Shown: positions 1 through 9,130, counted from the first letter of the stretch. The stretch is 64,000 nt of DNA from Carnobacterium_B sp045617425 (GCF_045617425.1 NZ_JAZLIO010000021.1:21939-85938); one strand, 5' to 3'. Numbers and translations: made by a program. Notes: generated by a model from the sequence alone, not told the origin.

Positions 1-801
1 GTACGCTTCTCTTAAAACTGATTCTATATCGACAGAATCAGCAAGATTACCTTTTATTTTGTCATTCCATTTTAAATGAGCTAAAAATTCAATGTTGCCT
101 TCTCCACCTGTAATAGGAGAAAATGTCAAATTCAGTACATCGTATCCGATATTTGTTGCAAATGAAAGCATGTCTGTCAAAACTTGCTCATGAACTTGTT
201 TATCGCTGACGATTCCTTTTTCACCAACATCTTCACGATGTGCCTCAAATTGAGGTTTGATCAAAGCCAATACATCTCCACCAGAAGCAATTATGTTCTT
301 TAGCACAGGTAGAATGACACGTAAAGAAATAAATGAAACGTCAATAGAGGATAAATTAGGTATACCTTTTGAAAAATCTTCTAGCTTACAATATCTAAAG
401 TTCGTTTGTTCCATTACTACGACTCTTGGATCTTGACGCAGTTTCCAGGCTAGCTGATTCGTTCCTACATCTAAAGCATAACTCAATTTAGCTCCGTGTT
501 GTAAAGCAGCATCTGTAAATCCTCCAGTCGAAGAACCTATATCTAACATGATTTTGTCTTTAATCGTCACATCAAAAATATTCATCGCCTTTTCTAATTT
601 AAACCCACCTCGACTGACATAACGAGAATGTTTTCCTTTTAACTGAAGTTTCGTATCAGAAGGAATTTTTTCTCCAGCAGTATCGATTCGCTCTTCTTTT
701 TCTGTGTATACTTGACCAGCCATAATGATACTTTTAGCTTTTTCAATAGATTCCACCAGGCCTTGTTCGACTAAGAGGATATCTACTCGTTCTTTTTTCA
801 T
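1..801 (-). CDS. tlyA: TlyA family rRNA methyltransferase / hemolysin-like protein (3' end cut by window)
   Basis: The visible 267 codons begin with an S4-type RNA-binding segment (KKERVDILLVEQGLV) and a KGKHSRYVSRGGFKL stretch. An FtsJ/RrmJ-like Rossmann methyltransferase core follows, with the SAM-binding motif DIGSSTGGFTDAAL. In characterised members the family 2'-O-methylates ribosomal RNA; B. subtilis YqxC is about 281 aa, so only a short C-terminus is missing. The ATG follows an AAGGTGGG ribosome binding site. The gene lies 18 bp downstream of ispA in the same direction, the order known from Bacillus. Gram-positive members are often annotated as hemolysins, but the sequence only supports the methyltransferase fold. 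Confidence 0.88.
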   Translation of the reverse strand, partial: MKKERVDILLVEQGLVESIEKAKSIIMAGQVYTEKEERIDTAGEKIPSDTKLQLKGKHSRYVSRGGFKLEKAMNIFDVTIKDKIMLDIGSSTGGFTDAALQHGAKLSYALDVGTNQLAWKLRQDPRVVVMEQTNFRYCKLEDFSKGIPNLSSIDVSFISLRVILPVLKNIIASGGDVLALIKPQFEAHREDVGEKGIVSDKQVHEQVLTDMLSFATNIGYDVLNLTFSPITGGEGNIEFLAHLKWNDKIKGNLADSVDIESVLREAY

Positions 802-819
802 GTGACGGTTCCCACCTTT

Positions 820-1719
820 TTAATCGATCACCAAAAGATCAATAATTTCTACCAATAAATTAATTTGAACCGGTCTACCTGAATCTTGACTAATTTGTTC
901 AACAGTCAGTAAGTTTAATTTTGCAGCTGTTAGCTCTTGGTTCAAAGCTACTTTAGCTCCTTCAAGTGTTAACAAACCTGGATAAGTGCTCTTATTGTGT
1001 GCTGCATCCATTCCAGTGTTTTTGCCGATTTCTTCTACATTTCCGATTACATCCAAAATGTCATCGCGAATTTGATAAGCTAATCCGATATGCTCAGCAT
1101 ACCCCATCAATTGTTCTTCCACTTCTTTTGCTGCGTCAACAATCACACATGCGGCGTAAATAGGAAATTTTAACAACTCACCGGTCTTGTTCCGATGAAT
1201 AAATTGTAATTCTTCCAAACTTAAGTCTTTCGTTTCACCTTGGATATCCGCCATTTGCCCCAAAATCATACCTTCAGGTCCTGCAGATTTTGCTAAAGCT
1301 AGAATTAATTTCACTTTTTTTTCTGATGAAGCATCTGATGCAGCAATAATTTCAAAAGCTTGTGTTAACAATGCATCACCAGCTAAAATTGCTGTATCTT
1401 CACCGTAAACAATATGACTTGTCGGTTTTCCTCTACGCAACTCATCATTATCCATAGCAGGTAAATCATCATGAATTAAAGAATACGTATGGATAAACTC
1501 TAAAGCAGCACTAACGGCATACCCTTTTCTACTATCGCCGCCCAACGATTCAATCGTTGCTAAAAGAAGTAAAGGTCGAATTCTTTTTCCACCAGCTTCT
1601 AAGGAATAAAACATAGCTTCGTGTAATGGTTCCTTTTCAGTTCCATTTTTCCCAATATATCCAAGCATTTCCTCTTCAAATGATGGTATCACATTATTTT
1701 TAAATGACTTTAAATTCAT
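820..1719 (-). CDS. ispA: Farnesyl diphosphate / short-chain polyprenyl synthase
   Basis: This cytosolic trans-prenyltransferase condenses isopentenyl diphosphate with allylic diphosphates to give the C15 precursor of undecaprenyl phosphate and menaquinone chains. The first aspartate-rich motif is DDLPAMD (residues 84-90) and the second is DDILD (219-223). GQMADI and KTGELL motifs sit between them. At 299 aa it has normal family length. The ATG follows AAAGAGGG. It sits 15 bp after xseB and just before tlyA, in the conserved xseA-xseB-ispA-tlyA operon. Product chain length (C10, C15 or C20) cannot be proved from sequence alone. Confidence 0.93.
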   Translation of the reverse strand: MNLKSFKNNVIPSFEEEMLGYIGKNGTEKEPLHEAMFYSLEAGGKRIRPLLLLATIESLGGDSRKGYAVSAALEFIHTYSLIHDDLPAMDNDELRRGKPTSHIVYGEDTAILAGDALLTQAFEIIAASDASSEKKVKLILALAKSAGPEGMILGQMADIQGETKDLSLEELQFIHRNKTGELLKFPIYAACVIVDAAKEVEEQLMGYAEHIGLAYQIRDDILDVIGNVEEIGKNTGMDAAHNKSTYPGLLTLEGAKVALNQELTAAKLNLLTVEQISQDSGRPVQINLLVEIIDLLVID

Positions 1720-1734
1720 ATCGACCCTCTTTTC

Positions 1735-1971
1735 TTAATTACTTTCACTTTCATCTTCAAATAACTTTTCTTTACCATTTTCATCAACTATTTTAGTTAA
1801 TGTTTGTTCTGCATTTTGTAATGTTTCCTTACAAAATTTACTTAAACTAACGCCTTTTTGAAATTGATCCAACGCTTCTTCTAATGGAACATCTCCACGT
1901 TCTAAGTTTGTTACAATTTCTTCTAATTGCTGCATAGCTTCTTCAAATTTTAATTTCTTTGTTGTACTCAT
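1735..1971 (-). CDS. xseB: Exodeoxyribonuclease VII small subunit
   Basis: This is a 78-residue, highly charged helical protein with the family signature LKFEEAMQQLEEIVTNLE followed by GDVPLEEALDQFQKG. It forms exonuclease VII with XseA, degrading single-stranded DNA in both directions. The ATG overlaps the xseA TGA (ATGA), so the two subunits are translationally coupled. The acidic tail (EKLFEDESESN) is variable in the family. Confidence 0.95.
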   Translation of the reverse strand: MSTTKKLKFEEAMQQLEEIVTNLERGDVPLEEALDQFQKGVSLSKFCKETLQNAEQTLTKIVDENGKEKLFEDESESN

Positions 1972-3308
1972 TTAGATTCCTCTTCTTTCTTTATCACTTT
2001 TGCCTCAAAACTTCCTTTGTGCAAATGAATGTGTATCTTGTCTTCTACTTCAACTTGCTTACTATCTTTAATAACTTTTCCATCTTTCGTTGCATAACTG
2101 TAGCCGCGATTCATAATTTTTAAAGGGCTTAAATAATCCAGCGATTGAACAGCATATTGAAAACGTTTAGTCTGATTTTCCATATACCATTCCATTTGAG
2201 TCGTCAATTGCCTATTCATCACGCTTAAATCACTATGCTTTTGTTTGACTAACTGTGTTGGATTTTGAGCATTTAACTGAAGCATATGAACATTAAGGTC
2301 GTTTTTTAACTGTTGATTTTTTTCTTCCATTGCTCGAACAAGCCTTTCAGTCAACAAATCTAACTTTTGAGCATATCCTTCATATAAACGCTGCGGTTGA
2401 TTAAAAATATAAGAATTTAACTGACTCGTTAGCCGTTGATTTAATATTTCTACTTTTCGAGCATAGCTTTGAACAAGTCGCAATTTTAGTTGTTCAATTT
2501 TGATCAATTCATCAGACAACAAAGGAACAGAAATTTCTGCTGCTGCAGTTGGAGTTGCAGTACGCACATCTGCCACTAAATCAGCAATGGTCGTATCTGT
2601 TTCATGCCCTACAGAAGAAATAATCGGTGTTTGTGCTTCAAATATCGCACGTGCAACTTTTTCCTCATTGAAAGGCCACAGATCTTCAATCGATCCTCCT
2701 CCACGTGCAATAATCATTGTGTCAAAATTACCTTTTTCTTCTACCATGCGGATACTTGATACAATTGCATCTGCCGCTTTATTTCCTTGTACAAGAGTAG
2801 GATAAATAACCAATTGAACAATAGGAAATCTTCTCTTTATTGTAGTCATAATATCCCTTATGACGGCACCACTTGGGCTCGTTACTACTGCAATTCGTTT
2901 AGGAAACGTGGGGATTAGTTGTTTTGGTGCATCAAAAAGTCCTTCATTTTTTAATTTTTTCTTCATCTCTTCTAAAGCTTGATATAGAGCGCCAACTCCA
3001 TCTGGCTCCATATGTTCAATCGTTATTTGATAATTTCCGCTTGCCTCATATAACGAGATTCGTCCAATAACCAATACTTTCATTCCTTCTTCAGGAGTGA
3101 ATTTAAGTTTTTGGAAAGCTGCTTTAAACATGATTGCAGAAATCTTAGCATGGTCATCTTTTAAACTAAAGTATTGATGAGCATTTGCCCTATTTCGAAA
3201 GTTAGAAATTTCTCCTGTCAAATAGATTCGTTCTAAATAAGGATCCCGTTCAAATTTTCGTTTAATGTATTTAGTCAATGCGGTGACCGTCAAGTAATCA
3301 TTTGACAA
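1968..3308 (-). CDS. xseA: Exodeoxyribonuclease VII large subunit
   Basis: This is the catalytic subunit of exonuclease VII. Residues 1 to about 100 form an OB-fold (YLTVTALTKYIKRKFERDPYL, GEISNFR). The catalytic core carries RIAVVTSPSGAVIRDI, ARGGGSIEDLWPFNEE and GHETDTTIADLVAD, and a long coiled coil fills the C-terminal half. An open frame extends to 3332, but the best ribosome binding site (AGAGGAG) lies 8 nt before a TTG at 3308, giving 446 aa starting at SNDYL. A GTG at 3317 is too close to that site. It overlaps xseB by 4 bp. Confidence 0.93.
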   Translation of the reverse strand: MSNDYLTVTALTKYIKRKFERDPYLERIYLTGEISNFRNRANAHQYFSLKDDHAKISAIMFKAAFQKLKFTPEEGMKVLVIGRISLYEASGNYQITIEHMEPDGVGALYQALEEMKKKLKNEGLFDAPKQLIPTFPKRIAVVTSPSGAVIRDIMTTIKRRFPIVQLVIYPTLVQGNKAADAIVSSIRMVEEKGNFDTMIIARGGGSIEDLWPFNEEKVARAIFEAQTPIISSVGHETDTTIADLVADVRTATPTAAAEISVPLLSDELIKIEQLKLRLVQSYARKVEILNQRLTSQLNSYIFNQPQRLYEGYAQKLDLLTERLVRAMEEKNQQLKNDLNVHMLQLNAQNPTQLVKQKHSDLSVMNRQLTTQMEWYMENQTKRFQYAVQSLDYLSPLKIMNRGYSYATKDGKVIKDSKQVEVEDKIHIHLHKGSFEAKVIKKEEESK

Positions 3309-3416
3309 TATATTCACTCCTCTTAGCAGCATTGCATAAATTGAAAACAGCTCTTTAATTGTTGTTTTTATTTATCGTTAAATCTGGCTTATTCTCAGCC
3401 TTTTTAAGAACGAAGC

Positions 3417-4289
3417 TTATGCTTTATCTTTTTTTGGTAATGCTCCAATTTTTTTTGCACTTTCAATCGTTTGATAAAGCAACATAGTAATAGTCATGGG
3501 TCCTACACCTTTAGGAACTGGAGTTAAATATCCTGCAACTTCAGCTACTTCATCACTTTTAACATCACCAATCAATTTCCCATTTTTATCACGGTTCATT
3601 CCTACATCAATTACTGCAGCACCTGGTTTGATAAACTCTTTTGTAACAAAATGTCCTCTTCCAATTGCTACAACTAAAATATCAGCTGTACGGGCTAATG
3701 CAGCTAGATTCTTGGTTCTAGAATGAGCAACAGTTACCGTAGCATTCTTCATCATTAAAAGTTGAGCCATCGGTTTTCCAACGATATTGCTACGCCCTAT
3801 CATTACTGCTGTTTTGCCCTCAATTTCTACTTGGTATCGTTCCAACAGTTTTATAATGCCATAAGGTGTACACGGTATTTTGTCTGGTTTCCCTATTAGT
3901 AATTTCCCCATATTTATAGGATGGAAACCATCCACATCTTTTACCGAATCAATTGCATTTACTACTTTATCTGAATCGATTTGTTTTGGTAATGGCAACT
4001 GCACTAATATACCATGAAAGGCTGGGTCTTCATTATAGTGATTGACTTCATTTAGTAATTCTTCTTCTGTTATATCTACTGGATAGTGTTTAATGAGTGA
4101 ATGAAATCCTAATGTTTTTGCACGTTTTTCTTTGTTCTTTACATACGTTTGACTTGCAGGATTTTCACCAACTAATAATACAACTAAACCAGGAGTAATT
4201 CCTTTTTCCTTGAGTTGATTGACATCATTTTGCATCTCAATCGTCATTTCATCGGCCAATATTTTACCACTCATGATTGTTGCGCTCAT
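3417..4289 (-). CDS. folD: Bifunctional methylenetetrahydrofolate dehydrogenase/cyclohydrolase
   Basis: FolD interconverts 5,10-methylene-THF, methenyl-THF and 10-formyl-THF for purine and fMet synthesis. The substrate-binding region has YVKNKEKRAKTLGF with the catalytic lysine and QLPLPKQID. The NAD(P)-binding region has GRSNIVGKPMAQLL, and PVPKGVGPMTITMLL lies near the C-terminus. The frame opens upstream at 4310, but the ATG at 4289 has the better-placed AAAGGATGGGA site and gives 290 aa, matching the family length of about 285. The nusB terminator and some 150 bp separate it from nusB, so it probably has its own promoter. Confidence 0.94.
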   Translation of the reverse strand: MSATIMSGKILADEMTIEMQNDVNQLKEKGITPGLVVLLVGENPASQTYVKNKEKRAKTLGFHSLIKHYPVDITEEELLNEVNHYNEDPAFHGILVQLPLPKQIDSDKVVNAIDSVKDVDGFHPINMGKLLIGKPDKIPCTPYGIIKLLERYQVEIEGKTAVMIGRSNIVGKPMAQLLMMKNATVTVAHSRTKNLAALARTADILVVAIGRGHFVTKEFIKPGAAVIDVGMNRDKNGKLIGDVKSDEVAEVAGYLTPVPKGVGPMTITMLLYQTIESAKKIGALPKKDKA

Positions 4290-4414
4290 AAAGAATCCCA
4301 TCCTTTTCATCTCACTTGAAGTAACTAAACTTTACCCTATCTATCTTATCATAAGAATTAGATCAGATATACCCTCAAATCTGTCTCGTAAAACTTTTTA
4401 TATAGTGTACTTAA

Positions 4415-4462
4415 GCAAAAAAAAGCAGTGAAAACAAAGCTTATTCAGCTTCATCTTCACTG
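4415..4462 (-). terminator. nusB terminator overlapping the end of the coding region
   Basis: On the minus strand CAGTGAA and AAGCT of the last nusB codons pair with AGCTT and TTCACTG downstream of the stop codon, followed by a run of eight T. The left arm is coding sequence. It separates nusB from folD. Confidence 0.75.
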
Positions 4463-4884
4463 TTCTCATTTACTATGTTTGCTAAAACACCATTAACAAA
4501 TTTTCTGGATTTTTCATCACTGTACTTTTTGGTAATTTCTAGTGCTTCATTCAATGCAACTCTGTCTGGTACATCTGAAACATACATCATCTCAAAGATT
4601 GCAATTCGAATAATCATTAAATCTGTTTTAGCCAAACGATTTAGGGACCAATTCTCTAAGTGAGCTTTGATTTTTTCATCGATCTCATCTTGTTTTCCCA
4701 TTACACCTGATACAAGTAAATCTAAATAACTTGGTATCAGAACTGTTTCAACTTCATCAGCTAACTCATCTTCACTAGTCAACGCTTGTTGCATAGCTTC
4801 TTCTTTAGATAAATCTTCATTAGCAGAAAGTTGAAAAAGCGATTGTAAGGCTTTTTCTCTAATATCACGTCGTGTTAAACTCAC
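4441..4884 (-). CDS. nusB: Transcription antitermination factor NusB
   Basis: This 147-aa all-helical protein has the signature RRDIREKALQSLFQL at the N-terminus and NWSLNRLAKTDLMIIRIAIFEM near the middle. NusB binds boxA RNA with NusE (ribosomal protein S10) and supports antitermination on rRNA operons. It starts with GTG, which overlaps the TAG of the upstream Asp23 gene by one base, so translation is probably coupled. The intrinsic terminator begins inside its last codons. Confidence 0.95.
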   Translation of the reverse strand: MSLTRRDIREKALQSLFQLSANEDLSKEEAMQQALTSEDELADEVETVLIPSYLDLLVSGVMGKQDEIDEKIKAHLENWSLNRLAKTDLMIIRIAIFEMMYVSDVPDRVALNEALEITKKYSDEKSRKFVNGVLANIVNENSEDEAE

Positions 4885-5309
4885 TATTCGTCACCATCTT
4901 CTTCTTGATCAAGATCTAATAATTCTTGTAATTCTGTTTTTTCTGGGACAATTCCTACAATATGAACATTTACTTCAGCTAATGTTATATCTGTCATTTG
5001 TAACAATTGTTCTCTTACTTTTTCTTGGATTTCTAAAGCAACTTTTGGTACCGATACGCCATAAATAAAGTAGCAATAAATGTCTACTTTCAAGCCATCT
5101 TCATCAGATGTTAAATGGACACCTTTTTTGTGGTCTACTCGACCAAATAATTCAGAAACACCAGAAGCAAGTTTTCCTTGCATTGCATAGACTCCATCTA
5201 CTTTGTTTGCAGCAATACCAGAAATCACTTCAATTACTTCAGGAGCTACTTCAATTTCTCCAAGTGTACCTTTAGTATCATTTATTGCAACTGTCGATTC
5301 TTCAGCCAT
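4884..5309 (-). CDS. Asp23/Gls24 family envelope stress response protein (YqhY-like)
   Basis: This is a 141-aa Asp23/Gls24 domain protein with the family elements IEVAPEVIEVISGIAANKVDGV, KKGVHLTSDEDGLKVDIY and YGVSVPKVALEIQEKV. The acidic C-terminus (LDLDQEEDGDE) is typical. B. subtilis YqhY sits between the acc genes and nusB and is linked to acetyl-CoA carboxylase homeostasis. Here no accBC genes lie beside it, and efp is the upstream neighbour. The ATG follows AGGAGG. The molecular role remains unclear. Confidence 0.9.
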   Translation of the reverse strand: MAEESTVAINDTKGTLGEIEVAPEVIEVISGIAANKVDGVYAMQGKLASGVSELFGRVDHKKGVHLTSDEDGLKVDIYCYFIYGVSVPKVALEIQEKVREQLLQMTDITLAEVNVHIVGIVPEKTELQELLDLDQEEDGDE

Positions 5310-5355
5310 TTGGCAAACCTCCTATATTTACTAATTTCATTTTAAATTCAATTGA

Positions 5356-5913
5356 TTATGCACGAGAAACGTAAGAACCGTCTTGAGTATTAACAATTAA
5401 CACATCATCCACATTGATGAAGAAAGGGACATTTACGGATGTTCCAGTTTCTAAAATTGCTGGTTTTGTTCCACCTGAAGAAGTATCCCCACGAATACCA
5501 GGTTCAGTTTCAGCTACACGCAATTGGACTGTATTTGGCAATTCAACACCTAATACTTCTGTATCATACATTAAAATATGAACTTCCATATTTTCTTTCA
5601 AATATTTTAATTCCTCAACAATAGAATCACCTGGTATTTCGATTTGTTCATATGACTCATTATCCATAAATACATATGCGCCAGCACTTTCATATAAATA
5701 TTGCATTTTTTTATTATCGATTTGAGCTTTTTTAACTTTTTCTCCTGCACGGAAAGTTTTTTCTTGTACTGCACCAGAACGCAAATTTTTAAGTTTTGAA
5801 CGTACAAAAGCAGCACCTTTACCTGGTTTTACATGTTGAAAATCAACAACACGCCAAATTGAACCGTCTACTTCGATTGTTAATCCTGTTTTAAAATCAT
5901 TTACTGAAATCAT
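5356..5913 (-). CDS. efp: Translation elongation factor P
   Basis: At 185 aa it is full length, with the KOW-like N-terminal domain and two OB-folds. EF-P enters the ribosomal E site and rescues stalling at polyproline stretches. The modifiable lysine is K32 in the loop HVKPGKGAAF, the B. subtilis-type context for 5-aminopentanol modification. The C-terminal signature (GIRGDTSSGGTKPAILETG) is intact. A strong AGGAGG precedes the ATG. Confidence 0.97.
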   Translation of the reverse strand: MISVNDFKTGLTIEVDGSIWRVVDFQHVKPGKGAAFVRSKLKNLRSGAVQEKTFRAGEKVKKAQIDNKKMQYLYESAGAYVFMDNESYEQIEIPGDSIVEELKYLKENMEVHILMYDTEVLGVELPNTVQLRVAETEPGIRGDTSSGGTKPAILETGTSVNVPFFINVDDVLIVNTQDGSYVSRA

Positions 5914-6005
5914 TTAATTTCCTCCTATGAGTCCGTTCCTATTTTTCTGTATAAGTGTATCATTTTTTCAGTGTTCTGCCTAATAAATTGTCGATTTAAA
6001 TCACG

Positions 6006-7067
6006 TTATAATATGATAAGTTCTTTTGAAGAGTGCGTAATGACTTCATTTCCGTTTTTAGTAATTACTAAATCGTCTTCAATTCTTACTCCTCCAAAGC
6101 CTGGCAAATAAATTCCAGGTTCGTTGGTAATGACATTCCCAGGTACAAATCGTTTTTCTGCTAATTTAGAAACGTTTGGTCCTTCATGAATTTCTAATCC
6201 AATACCATGTCCTGTTGAATGGCCAAAAGCTTCACCATACCCATATTTAGCAATATGATCGCGGGCAACAGCATCTAATTGAACACCAGTCATTCCCGGT
6301 TTAGCTGCATCAATCACTTTCAATTGTGCTTCTAATGTAATAGCATAAATTTCTTTCAACTTTTCATTTGGTTCACCTACTGCAATTGTTCTCGTCATAT
6401 CCGAAACATAGCCTTCATAGTAACAACCAAAATCCATTGTTACAAAATCGCCTGTTTCAATCTTCTTATGACTTGCTACTCCGTGAGGCATAGCTGAACG
6501 AACACCGCTAGCCACAATCGTGTCAAATGAAACTCCAGTTGCACCTAAACCGCGCATATGAAAATCTAATAGATTAGCTACTTCAATTTCGGTCATTCCA
6601 GGTTTGATTTCTCCTAGAATATACTTGAATGCTGCATCAGAAATAGAACAGGCTTTTTTGATGATTTCAATTTCCGTTTCACTTTTGATTTCTCTCAGTT
6701 CTTCAATCAATCCTTTTATGGGGATTAATTCGCCTGAAATAATTTGTTCTAGTAATTCAAATGTACTAAACGTAACGAAATCCTGTTCAAAACCTAATTT
6801 TTCAATTTTATTTTCGTCTACTAATCGTGCTACCTCATTAAAAATTGGCCCAACATTAGTAACGATTTCAAATCCTATAGCTTGAGTTGCTACTTGTTCA
6901 GTATATCTAAAATCCGTTACAAAATAAGCTTTATCCAATGTAATCAAGCTTAAACCTGTTGTACCTGTAAAGTTTGAAATATAGCGTAAATTATAAGGAC
7001 TAGTTACTAACAATGCATCAATTCCTCTTTTTTTCATGCCTTCACGTAATTTAATTAATTTAGTCAC
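6006..7067 (-). CDS. M24 family Xaa-Pro dipeptidase/aminopeptidase (YqhT-like)
   Basis: This 353-aa pita-bread metallopeptidase has a creatinase-type N-terminal domain (to about residue 125) and a catalytic C-terminal domain. The metal ligands are visible in MDFGCYYEGYVSDMTRT, GHSTGHGIGLEIHEGP, ITNEPGIYLPG and GVRIEDDLV. Family members cleave N-terminal residues next to proline. The gene lies upstream of efp in the same direction, as yqhT does in Bacillus. It starts with GTG behind a GAGG site. A second, distinct M24 enzyme (pepQ) is encoded at 31010. Confidence 0.9.
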   Translation of the reverse strand: MTKLIKLREGMKKRGIDALLVTSPYNLRYISNFTGTTGLSLITLDKAYFVTDFRYTEQVATQAIGFEIVTNVGPIFNEVARLVDENKIEKLGFEQDFVTFSTFELLEQIISGELIPIKGLIEELREIKSETEIEIIKKACSISDAAFKYILGEIKPGMTEIEVANLLDFHMRGLGATGVSFDTIVASGVRSAMPHGVASHKKIETGDFVTMDFGCYYEGYVSDMTRTIAVGEPNEKLKEIYAITLEAQLKVIDAAKPGMTGVQLDAVARDHIAKYGYGEAFGHSTGHGIGLEIHEGPNVSKLAEKRFVPGNVITNEPGIYLPGFGGVRIEDDLVITKNGNEVITHSSKELIIL

Positions 7068-7151
7068 TATTCCTCACTCCTTCTCTTATATGTATCTGAT
7101 CTATTGGTTGAATTAGCCGTTTCTATTCAAATAGTATATCAAATACGACCA

Positions 7152-7194
7152 CAAAAAGAAATAACCTCATCTAAGCTTCCAATGAAGTTACTTC
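7152..7194 (-). terminator. comG operon terminator
   Basis: Minus-strand arms GAAGTAACTTCAT and ATGAGGTTATTTC pair with two wobble or mismatch positions, followed by TTTTTG. It lies just after comGG. Confidence 0.7.
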
Positions 7195-7208
7195 GCTTTC
7201 TTTTATAG

Positions 7209-7601
7209 TTACTTTTCAAGTGATGAAGCTTGGTTTGATTCTTTTTCTTCTTTGACCTTTAGTTCTTCAGTTGTCTGTGGAGTTAATTCAACTTCTAGCT
7301 GTTTTGAAAATACATCTTTAAAAGTTCCATTTAAGATAAATACGTTTGCCTCTTTTCGTTGAATAGTCACTATTCCATTAGGAAATGTAACGATCCCTTT
7401 TTGAATTTCTTTATCTAACTCATACTGACGATTAAGTTCTATCTTAGATAAAATCAGCATACTTTCTACTTCATAATAGTGTTTCGTCATTCTTAACTGA
7501 TTCATTTGATTCTCAAAAACTCTATTCGTACCTAAAATCATGATGCTCATTAACAAAAGAAATACCATTACAGATGGCAATATCGCGCCTTTTTCATTCA
7601 C
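7209..7601 (-). CDS. comGG: Competence pseudopilus minor component ComGG
   Basis: This is a 130-aa protein with a short N-terminus and a single hydrophobic helix (ILPSVMVFLLLMSIMIL) after NEKGA, then a soluble domain. It lacks the canonical GF processing site, as ComGG proteins often do. It is the last gene of the comG operon, starts with GTG behind GAGGGGAT, and overlaps comGF by 8 bp. The assignment rests mainly on position and topology. Confidence 0.8.
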   Translation of the reverse strand: MNEKGAILPSVMVFLLLMSIMILGTNRVFENQMNQLRMTKHYYEVESMLILSKIELNRQYELDKEIQKGIVTFPNGIVTIQRKEANVFILNGTFKDVFSKQLEVELTPQTTEELKVKEEKESNQASSLEK

Positions 7602-8100
7602 CTTGAATCCCCTCTACATTACGTTCAATACCTAGTTGTGCATGATAAGTCTCTTGATTTGAAAAAGTTACTATTATCTCTAAAAATGAATTTTTTTGAA
7701 CAAAGTTAATCGATTTTACTTTCATCAACATAGGATGATGTCCTCCCGATCCCGTTCGACGTCTAACTAAATTATCATATTTTTCATAGTAAACCATTTC
7801 TTTAAATCGACCTTCTTCATCCAGCAATTTAAACTGCAATTCATTAGGTTTTGTATTGACCAAAATGAGTCCTTCTAAAGTATATTCAAATTGATTTAAG
7901 AACATGTGCCATTCAAGCTGCCGATCTTCAAAAGTCTGTTTACGAATCGTTTTGTATTGAGTTGTGACAACATTTAAGAGAGCAATACAGAGGACTAAGA
8001 TAAATAACGCTACTAATGCTTCTATCAATGTAAATCCTTTTTGATCAAGGGTGGGACGTTTGAAACGAGCGGACTTCAATGAAAATTTCTTCGTTTTCAT
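7594..8100 (-). CDS. comGF: Competence pseudopilin-like protein ComGF
   Basis: This 168-aa protein has a prepilin signature QKGFTLIEALVALFI beginning near residue 21, after a basic leader. ComGF is a minor pseudopilin of the DNA-uptake pseudopilus. The ATG lies 56 bp inside comGE; a GGAG site precedes it at 12 nt. The long overlap suggests tight coupling. Confidence 0.85.
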   Translation of the reverse strand: MKTKKFSLKSARFKRPTLDQKGFTLIEALVALFILVLCIALLNVVTTQYKTIRKQTFEDRQLEWHMFLNQFEYTLEGLILVNTKPNELQFKLLDEEGRFKEMVYYEKYDNLVRRRTGSGGHHPMLMKVKSINFVQKNSFLEIIVTFSNQETYHAQLGIERNVEGIQGE

Positions 8101-8395
8101 AGTTTATCCGTACTCCTTTTAGACTACTGTTTATCAGTGGATTGATAGTAAAAAACTTTCCTCCTGTTTTCCAAGTAGTATCTATTGCTTGGTTCTGTTC
8201 GATTTTTTGTATTTGTTCATACTGGATACGGTGCATTTCAACGGCTGTTTTTTCTGCGTCTACTTTTTTTAGCATACCTACAATGAATGGTATATAACTA
8301 GCGATGCATAAACTCACTAAAGAAAAAGCTACTAAACTTTCAATCAATAAATACCCTTTTTGATTTAGTTTCTTACTGCCATTTATATCGTCCAC
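8045..8395 (-). CDS. comGE: Competence pseudopilin-like protein ComGE
   Basis: This is a 116-aa prepilin-like protein with QKGYLLIESLVAF near residue 12 followed by a hydrophobic helix. Position between comGD and comGF identifies it. The GTG at 8395 overlaps comGD by 23 bp and its ribosome binding site (GGGAG) is unusually close, so translation probably depends on comGD. Confidence 0.82.
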   Translation of the reverse strand: MDDINGSKKLNQKGYLLIESLVAFSLVSLCIASYIPFIVGMLKKVDAEKTAVEMHRIQYEQIQKIEQNQAIDTTWKTGGKFFTINPLINSSLKGVRINYENEEIFIEVRSFQTSHP

Positions 8396-8810
8396 TCCCT
8401 AACTGAAAAGTCATTGTGTGTCTTTGCTTATTGATAAAAAAAACCAGCGTATCAAAATTTCTTAAGTTCCCAGTATAGCCATTAAAATAATACGTTTTAT
8501 ACGTAGGGGTCGTAATCGTTTCTGGTAAATAAATTAGTTTATTCAATATGTTTTTCTCATCTCCAATAACTTTAAATTGAACTGTTTTATATTGAGAAGA
8601 CACCGTCATCATGGTTACTTGTCCAGACAAAACAGCATAATTTTGAATAGCTGTCATCTGACTTTGAAATTCTTCAATAAAAAGCTGATTGTCTAATTGG
8701 TTTTTAGTTTCATTGGTATAGATTGTTGGAATCAGTACTAAAACAGCTGCAACGAATAAAACAAGAAGCATCTCAAAAAGTATCATCCCTTTTTCGTTTA
8801 AGGGATTCAT
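8373..8810 (-). CDS. comGD: Competence pseudopilin ComGD
   Basis: This 145-aa pseudopilin has the processing site NEKGMILFEMLLVLF near the start, with the conserved glutamate at position +5 of the mature protein. Its start overlaps the comGC stop in an ATGA. It is a minor component of the competence pseudopilus that pulls DNA through the cell wall. Confidence 0.86.
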   Translation of the reverse strand: MNPLNEKGMILFEMLLVLFVAAVLVLIPTIYTNETKNQLDNQLFIEEFQSQMTAIQNYAVLSGQVTMMTVSSQYKTVQFKVIGDEKNILNKLIYLPETITTPTYKTYYFNGYTGNLRNFDTLVFFINKQRHTMTFQLGSGRYKWQ

Positions 8811-9130
8811 TCTTTTTTACTTAAACTTACGACACCATTTGTAATAATAATCGATTTTGCAGTAGCTTGTTTCACTTGTTTAGCAGATAAATAGCCTTGC
8901 TGTTGTAATGAATTTAAAGAAACTGCTTCTTGTTGACCATCTAATTCATAAAGTTCTACTTGTGTTTGGATAACCGTCACTAAGGCTTCTGTTCCTTGAA
9001 CGTCAATAGAATCTTTTTGTTTTACTATATTTGGAACGATAAGGAGCATCAATACTGAAATAATAAATAAAACCATTACCATTTCAATAAGCGTAAATCC
9101 TTTTTGATTCAGTATTTTTTTCTTCTTCAT
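8807..9130 (-). CDS. comGC: Major competence pseudopilin ComGC
   Basis: The true start is the ATG at 9130, behind GGAGGGAATTTT, giving 107 aa. A longer open frame reaches back into comGB but has no support. The class III prepilin signal QKGFTLIEMVMVLFI is intact, with cleavage expected after the glycine by a ComC peptidase encoded elsewhere. ComGC is the main subunit of the transformation pilus. Confidence 0.93.
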   Translation of the reverse strand: MKKKKILNQKGFTLIEMVMVLFIISVLMLLIVPNIVKQKDSIDVQGTEALVTVIQTQVELYELDGQQEAVSLNSLQQQGYLSAKQVKQATAKSIIITNGVVSLSKKE

